Assembly (NCBI RefSeq): GCF_932526225.1 | Contig: NC_064041.1 | Span: 13,257,951-13,321,950 of the forward strand | DNA: 64,000 bases | Origin: Nematostella vectensis | Taxonomy: Eukaryota > Cnidaria > Anthozoa > Actiniaria > Edwardsiidae | Direction: 5' to 3' | The notes under the pieces: generated by a model | What the model saw: only the letters and a program-made list of their open reading frames with translations | The model's database searches: none | What the model was told of the DNA's origin: nothing | In this document: positions 58,501 to 64,000 of the stretch, one piece after another | Numbering within the stretch: the first letter of the stretch is position 1 | How the letters are laid out: each line of letters starts with the position of its first letter | Position numbers and translations under genes: made by a program

Positions 58501-61500
58501 TTATTTGTGAACTACAAACCTTTTGCATGATCGGAGTGCTTGTCAAGATGTTGCTTAGCGATCTCCATAGCAACGAATGTCTTGCCGCTATTGGTCGGCG
58601 CACAGATGACGGTGTTGTACCCCTGGATCGCGGGCTCAGCGAGCTCCTCTTGGTACTTGCGGAGCTTGAGGTCATGAGCCAGGGCCGAGCCGTGGTTAGA
58701 TTCAAGGTAGACTGGGACCGACAATGAAGAAAGTGAGTTCAACAAAGAATAGCAGGCTTTGTTTTACACACACGTGTTATTATTATATTAGTATTATTAG
58801 GGGCACTTGCACGAAGCTTTCCTGTTTTCAGTTTTCCTGTTTTCTTCATTCAAGCAATCAATTTTCCTTAAAAATGGATTTTTGTGAAGGATCTATGTGG
58901 TTTATTCTCATCAATTTCAATGTCTGAGTAAACAAACAGCATGTAAGGAAACCTTAAAGTGCTATTCTCAGCACACTTATATCCGGTCTATGGAAGACTA
59001 TTTAAACCATAATACTTTCTGTAAAAAAAATGTCACTTCGTGAACCTGTATAGCTAGTTCGGTTATTCTGCATGATATTGACTGTATCCGAGCACCAAAG
59101 TAACACTAAAATCGCTCTTCGCCTTTGAAAGTGACCCCTATAAGCTAACTTATATCGGGACAGTACCTCTTCTAAGCTAACCAATCACGTGACACCCACC
59201 TGGCGGGATATTTATAGAGATGTCCTGTTCATCCAGAAAGTCGGTCTCGTGACCATCACTGCCTCTGGCTGACCGAAGCAGGTCATCCCCAGTCCTCTCG
59301 ACTTCTTGCTCGGCTTCAACATCTAAACAATTTACAAAATAAACGTATTTTCTAAGAGACGTAAAGAACAGATGACAGGCATAACCTTTATACCATATTT
59401 TGCAATTTTCTGAAAAGTGACGTATGAGTAATTCATTTTTTTTTTTGCATTGTCATTTTAGCCATGGCCGTAACTAGGATTTTGAGCAGGGGGCGGGGGG
59501 GGGGGGGGGGGGGGGTATTTTCTCTTAGGTAGCCCGTCCTACCTCGTAGTGGTGCTTAATTTTTCTTAATTACAGCTGACCTTTCCGGTCGAGTGGAGGA
59601 GATCTTCCGAACCCCCCCCCCCCCCCCCCCCCCCCCCCCACCCCCCCGGGTGTGGGCCTGTTAGGTGTCCTGCCCCTCTCTTCTAAGTAGTTTTAAACTA
59701 CAATAATGATGGAGAAACACTGTGATAGTCAGCTGCCATATAGTAATATACTTTCTTCTTTTGATATTAAAATTTTTTCATTACCCTTAAAAAAGGGAAG
59801 ATGCATTCAATTGGGAAAACAATAAGCGGTACGACATGGATTCTAGAAGTAGTGATTTCACGTGACCGCTTTATAGAGGTTGGCCGCCTATAAATTCCAC
59901 CTCAAAGGAGGCTGGTCGCTGAATTGGTGCCCGCTTAGGAGAGGTACAAATCTAACTGTATTTATTTCGAAATTAAGTGATTACCTTCGAGAATGTTTTT
60001 GATACGCTCCATATCTTCCTCTAAGAAATTCATCATTAGTTCAAGTGGCAGACGGTCTTTTTTCCCGCCCATATTTGACAGGGGCCTGGTAACAAGCAGT
60101 TCCTGGCAGATTTCTTGGAACTTTCCGTTTTCCCAAATTCCTTTAAACTCGTCTACGGCAGCGATGGTCGCGAACCGAAACACGGCAACCACTGAGTCCT
60201 TCATGTATTGGTCAGCTGACGGCTTTTCACTTTCACTCTCTGTGAAAATGAAGAGAACAATAGTGCGAAGAGGTTTTACATGTGACTTTTTATTGATTGA
60301 TTTTTGCAAGTTACCGGTAGCTATTATCCAGTGTTTTGATAAAGCGACACCTCCCTTACCCCTCCCTCCCTTTCATCCCTCCATCCCTTACTTCCCTTCC
60401 TCCCTCGCCCCTCGCCCCTCCCTTCCTCTCTTTTCCATTTATATTCAAAGGCATAGGCATCGAAACCACAGTCAAAAGATTCATACAAAACTTTTATCAT
60501 GGGTACGCGCTCACCCCCCCCCCCCCCCCCCCCCCCCCCAGGATCCGGAATCTCACACCCTAGAAATTTGACGAAATATACAGCGCCATTGCCAACTCTG
60601 GGAATCCGTGTGATGGATGGATTTTTTTTCCTATGAATTCTTCTTTGAGTCCTATGAGTTCTTCTTTAATGCAGGTAAATGTAAAAGTATAATCTGTTTT
60701 ACAATGATATACATTGAATACGGCTCGTGGAAAAATTGGACGTCCAAGCCTAGCCTTATGAGATTTCGCTTGCGTGTATCATGTAAAAATATAACCCTTT
60801 TTAATTTACACTAAAGCTTCATACCAACCTGATCCTGCATGCTCTGAAGCAAGTACCACATCATTCAACTTTTGAGATAATTCTTCCGTTTCCGGTTCAA
60901 GTTCGATTTCCGGTTTTGCTTCCTCGTGTCTGCTTCCTCGTGGCGACAACGGTCCGCCCATCTGTTTTGTCTGAACAAATTCGATTCCGCGCGGGAGCTC
61001 CTACAGGAAAAATATTTGATCAGTGTCTACATATTGAACAACCTCGTCCCCAGACGCCATATTGAAAATTTCGTGGTTGCATATTGAACAATTGGGTGCA
61101 GTGAGGGCCTCTTGCAAAAGAGTCGCAAGATCTCAAGCATTTTTCCAATCTCGTTCGCAGCGCTGGCAAATTTCTGAGCTAATGGCCAGAGCGATTGAGT
61201 TTTGATAGTGCCGAAATTTTTTTATTCTATGAACTTATGTTTTTTTTTATTCTTTCTTTTTTTAATGTTTGTTTTTTATTCGAAACACACAGAGGCCAGG
61301 AGACGATTGCTACGTAGCATTTTAGCAAACGGAAAAATTAGTCATAGGCTCTGGGGACGAAATAGACATTGCTCTACAGTGTCTATACCTTGGAATCTCC
61401 CCCCCCCCCCCCTGACGGGGCTTTAACTGACGGGCATTGAATTGTGGTATGCAAAAATCGCTCAAATTTTGAATCCATAGGTTATAAAGAAAGGAATAGA

Positions 61501-62881
61501 TAGGTTATACATACTTTGTTGAATTCTTTGCGTATTTCCTTTGTATCCTCGGAACGCAATTTGGCGAATTTCTCCGCCACCAGTTTTTCGATGTCCAGCT
61601 GACGATCAGGAAGATCTTTCTTCGTAATGCGCCCGGTGATACGAATATCTGACACGAACAAGTATCGATTACATTGTGTTGTCATTTTTTAAATAGAGTT
61701 TTAAAAAATTCCCGCCGCGCTGTTTATTTTTGGCGTACAAGACCAAGAGCATGGTCGTGCGATAGCGATAGCATGGCGTCTCAATATAGCCATAACAGGT
61801 TGATCGAAAAGAAGGGAGAAGTAAGAACAAATTTGAATACTTAATTTAAAAAAAAAAAGCTTTCCAAAATCGGCCAACAGCTTTGTCGAGATGACACAAA
61901 CACCAGGCTTCGCCTGACCCTCATTATCATAATGGGCCATTTGATTCGGTGCCCCCCTCCCCCCATGGAAGAATTCTTGATCCGCCCCCTGGAGTCTCGT
62001 ATCACTATTGATCTTCTCCACAAACAAGAATTCTCCTAGCTGAGGTATGAAAGGCGGCTACGCCCTCGTATCACTATTGATCTTCTCCACAAACAAGAAT
62101 TCTCCTAGCTGAGGTATGAAAGGCGGCTACGCCCTCGTATCACTATTGATCTTCTCCACAAACAAGAATTCTCCTAGCTGAGGTATGAAAGGCGGCTACG
62201 CCCACGCCCCTCCTTCAATCCTAAATCTGGTAATGGTCATCAACTATATGCTTTGAAACTCTACCGTGCATGAATTAGTAAAAAGGAAAAAAATAAATGT
62301 ATTTCGTCACCAGTTAGCCATTACTTTGCTCCCGTTTCTATTGGGGACCAGGTGCCGTGAAAGTACCATGTCAATTCATTTCCGTACCCTGCCCACCCCC
62401 GTCTTTGCCTTGCCTAGGTTATTATTTGAATATGGACGTACCAACAGCGGATCCGATTTTGTAGAATCTTCTGGTGTCTTCTTTCTCATGCTGTATATCC
62501 TCATCGCTCACTACGAATAAAATTTACATTTTACTTACATTAATACTAAACAAACGAAGCGAATCCAGGCGCAGTAACGTGTCATGCTATATTTTTCTCA
62601 TCCTTACCTTCAAAGCTATGATCAAGTAATAGCGCTATATGCCCCAATCCCTCACATCTCACGGCCAATACAAACTGCTCGAACCCATTCTTCCGTCGCT
62701 TGAGCTTGTCAATAAGAGTCCATGTGGCTCTGGTAGCTCCTTTGTTATTTTCATCGCATTCAACTTGCTCCGAGTCCGCCCCGGTCAAACAGGTGAGGTG
62801 GGGTAGTAGTTCGGTTGGCCGGAAGTCATGTTGGAAATACTGCAGTCGCTTAGTGATCAGCTCCCGCTGCTTGGGTTGCAT
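49571..62881 (-). CDS. RIG-I-like receptor (CARD-DECH helicase-CTD), right copy
   Basis: Second full-length dsRNA-sensor gene. Exons: 62881-62608, 62510-62442, 61648-61515, 61000-60829, 60239-59985, 59322-59200, 58711-58520, 58015-57749, 57434-57262, 56898-56698, 56484-56257, 55628-55462, 54655-54520, 54070-53833, 53269-53129, 51630-51446, 50853-50590, 49819-49571. Every exon has the same length as its left partner and every splice site is intact, so it also encodes 1155 aa. Helicase motifs ([34 protein letters not shown]) and the four zinc cysteines are unchanged. By eye about 16 residues differ. They include R28H, E34G, Q38E and E64K in the CARD, L-to-Q in exon 3, and E-to-Q and V-to-R just after the last CKKC. 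The 5' UTR exon lies partly at 63978-64000; the promoter is outside the window. Confidence 0.93.
50032..50500. mobile_element. ~469-bp element with long inverted ends, right
   Basis: Mirror of 26605-27074, in the intron between the two zinc-domain exons of the right RLR. Confidence 0.76.
51833..53150. repeat. 32-bp splice-donor minisatellite, ~41 copies (right)
   Basis: Mirror and expansion of 24322-25285. On the minus strand most units carry ACGTATG-GTAAGT. An inner segment of about 250 bp (from 51870 and again from 52160) is itself duplicated. Begins in the exon encoding motif V (exon end 53129). Confidence 0.95.
55325..55392. repeat. Intronic hairpin, right copy
   Basis: Mirror of 22074-22141. 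One stem mismatch (GAAAGGAAAACGAG against CTCGTTTCCCTTTC). Confidence 0.82.
55990..56056 (-). repeat. tRNA-like sequence, right copy
   Basis: Mirror of 21408-21480 with the same A-box and B-box-like words on the minus strand; not a convincing functional tRNA. Confidence 0.33.
61998..62205. repeat. 69-bp tandem repeat, ~3 copies, right arm
   Basis: Same unit as 14820-15372, with five fewer copies. Confidence 0.93.
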
Positions 62882-64000
62882 CTTGTGTCACGTAACTCGT
62901 CACGCAGTTTCTGTTGGAAAATGAAAAGGATTGAGGGAGAACAAATGCGGAAACAAATTTCAAGAAAATTGGCGTTATGGGTAGGGGGAAAGGGGGGGGG
63001 CATGATTAAGAAAGTGTACGTGCAATAGGGGCTTGGGCACGCTCAGGATTTTAGCGGCAATATAACAGCAAGGCAGATTATTATTATTATTATTTTTTAC
63101 ATAAAGGAGGACACCACAACAACTTGTTCACAAGCCATTTTTGCTATTTAGCAAAATACCAAATGCGAAAAAGCATCCATTTTCATCAGGTGATTTAGAA
63201 GGTTCTTGCGATAATTTCGATTAAAGCTGGTAAATGAAGTATGAACCTCCGTTGATGGATTCTTTCGTCATTGTTATGGTATACCTGCTGAATTTGCTAG
63301 TTACCAGGCCGTGCGCAGCATGGCTTAGCTTGTAGTAAAATGGAACGAATAAAACAGTCATATATAATGAATCAGCCGATTGTGGGGCCATACAGTTTCT
63401 TATTCAGAAAAGGCTTATTTTCATTGAAAGATTTTATCTTTTATTCGCTTTCTGGAGTGACGGAACCAAATATTTCTGTGTTTATTTTGGCTGTAATTTG
63501 CCATTTAAAAAAGTTATAAAGTACATGATTTCTATGCATAAGTGGCCTATTGGCTAATACAAAAACCCACAAATGCCTATTATTTTTTAAACCGCGCAAA
63601 ATTAATACGAATAAGGTAGGAAAATATAATAATTTAGTTGTTATTAAAGAAAATCGTGCTACGGTTCCCAGAAATATGACTATTCAATGAGTTCTACGAA
63701 TTATGAATACTAAATGTGAATAATGAATCATAGTAAAAAAAAAATACTTGGTAAAACAACCTTTATCGTATACACTAAAAGATAAGGAGCCAAACAAAAG
63801 TTTACCACTACTTCTTTATAGATATGCAATGCAATCGAGGTTTAGTTAGAACGGTAAAAAGAGGTTTCGTACAAACTTTTATGTAGATAGCGATTTTTAA
63901 ACGAATAAAAACCAATGCGTTTTGCCTTGGTCATTAACAAAACCAAAGATGTAAATGAAACACTACGATGTTCTTACCTAGTAAAGAATGTTTTTCTTCT
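62882..64000 (-). other. 5' UTR intron and partial exon 1 of the right RLR
   Basis: Mirror of 13009-14142. The 5' UTR splice donor is at 63977 (minus strand CTAG-GTAAGA), so 63978-64000 is the 3' end of the non-coding first exon. Its promoter, and any right-arm CARD-only gene, would lie beyond the window. Confidence 0.8.

Larger units (their letters stand above)
41110..64000. repeat. Right arm of the large inverted duplication
   Basis: Reverse-complement partner of 13009-36980. Gene order and all 18 RLR coding exon lengths are preserved. Differences are mainly in minisatellite copy number, the TTAA-flanked element at 42915-43557, and the duplicated splice donor near 44600-44700. The sequence reaches the window edge still matched, so the arm continues beyond 64000. 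Confidence 0.95.

Overview
This is eukaryotic, intron-rich, AT-rich DNA packed with minisatellites and MITE-like elements. Gene content points to an early-branching animal, most likely an anthozoan cnidarian such as a sea anemone: CARD-helicase RIG-I-like receptors (RLRs), a secreted D8C-type protein, and single-copy mitochondrial housekeeping genes. The species assignment is inference; nothing in the window names it.

Layout. (1) 1-910: tandem arrays. (2) 1151-7802: a head-to-head pair of mitochondrial proteostasis genes sharing a gap of about 114 bp. These are peptidyl-tRNA hydrolase PTRH1 (minus strand, five exons reconstructed, 241 aa) and the Hsp70-escort zinc-finger protein DNLZ (plus strand, two exons, 153 aa). 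(3) 8391-9980: two inverted-repeat elements, one with a clean AACC target-site duplication. (4) 10040-11840: a small gene predicted to encode a 100-aa CARD-only protein, whose CARD resembles the N-terminal CARD of the neighbouring receptor. (5) 12849-27535: a complete RLR gene on the plus strand (18 coding exons, all phases consistent, 1155 aa: CARD, long linker, DECH helicase with motifs I-VI, zinc-binding C-terminal domain). (6) 32653-33641: a two-exon secreted D8C-domain gene. (7) 34681-41110: a centre of minisatellites, a (TA)n tract and one orphan EGF exon. (8) 41110-64000: the mirror image of the left arm, with the D8C gene and a second complete 1155-aa RLR on the minus strand.

The dominant structure is therefore a large inverted duplication. 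Left position 13009 pairs with right position 64000, so the right arm runs off the window. The arms are about 23-24 kb each, differ by roughly 1-2 percent in the RLR exons, and differ mainly in repeat copy number and in one transposon. It is either a true genomic palindrome carrying two antiviral sensor genes, or two haplotypes joined head-on by the assembler. Sequence alone cannot settle this, but intact splice sites and frames in both copies mean neither is a decayed pseudogene.

How the genes may work together: RLRs are cytosolic dsRNA sensors that signal through CARD-CARD contacts. A CARD-only protein next door could act as a decoy or adaptor for the same assembly. Both genes have kappaB-like and CRE-like sites just upstream of their first (non-coding) exons, suggesting shared inducible control. 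The D8C protein has a signal peptide and is probably extracellular; whether it shares a pathway with the RLR is unknown.
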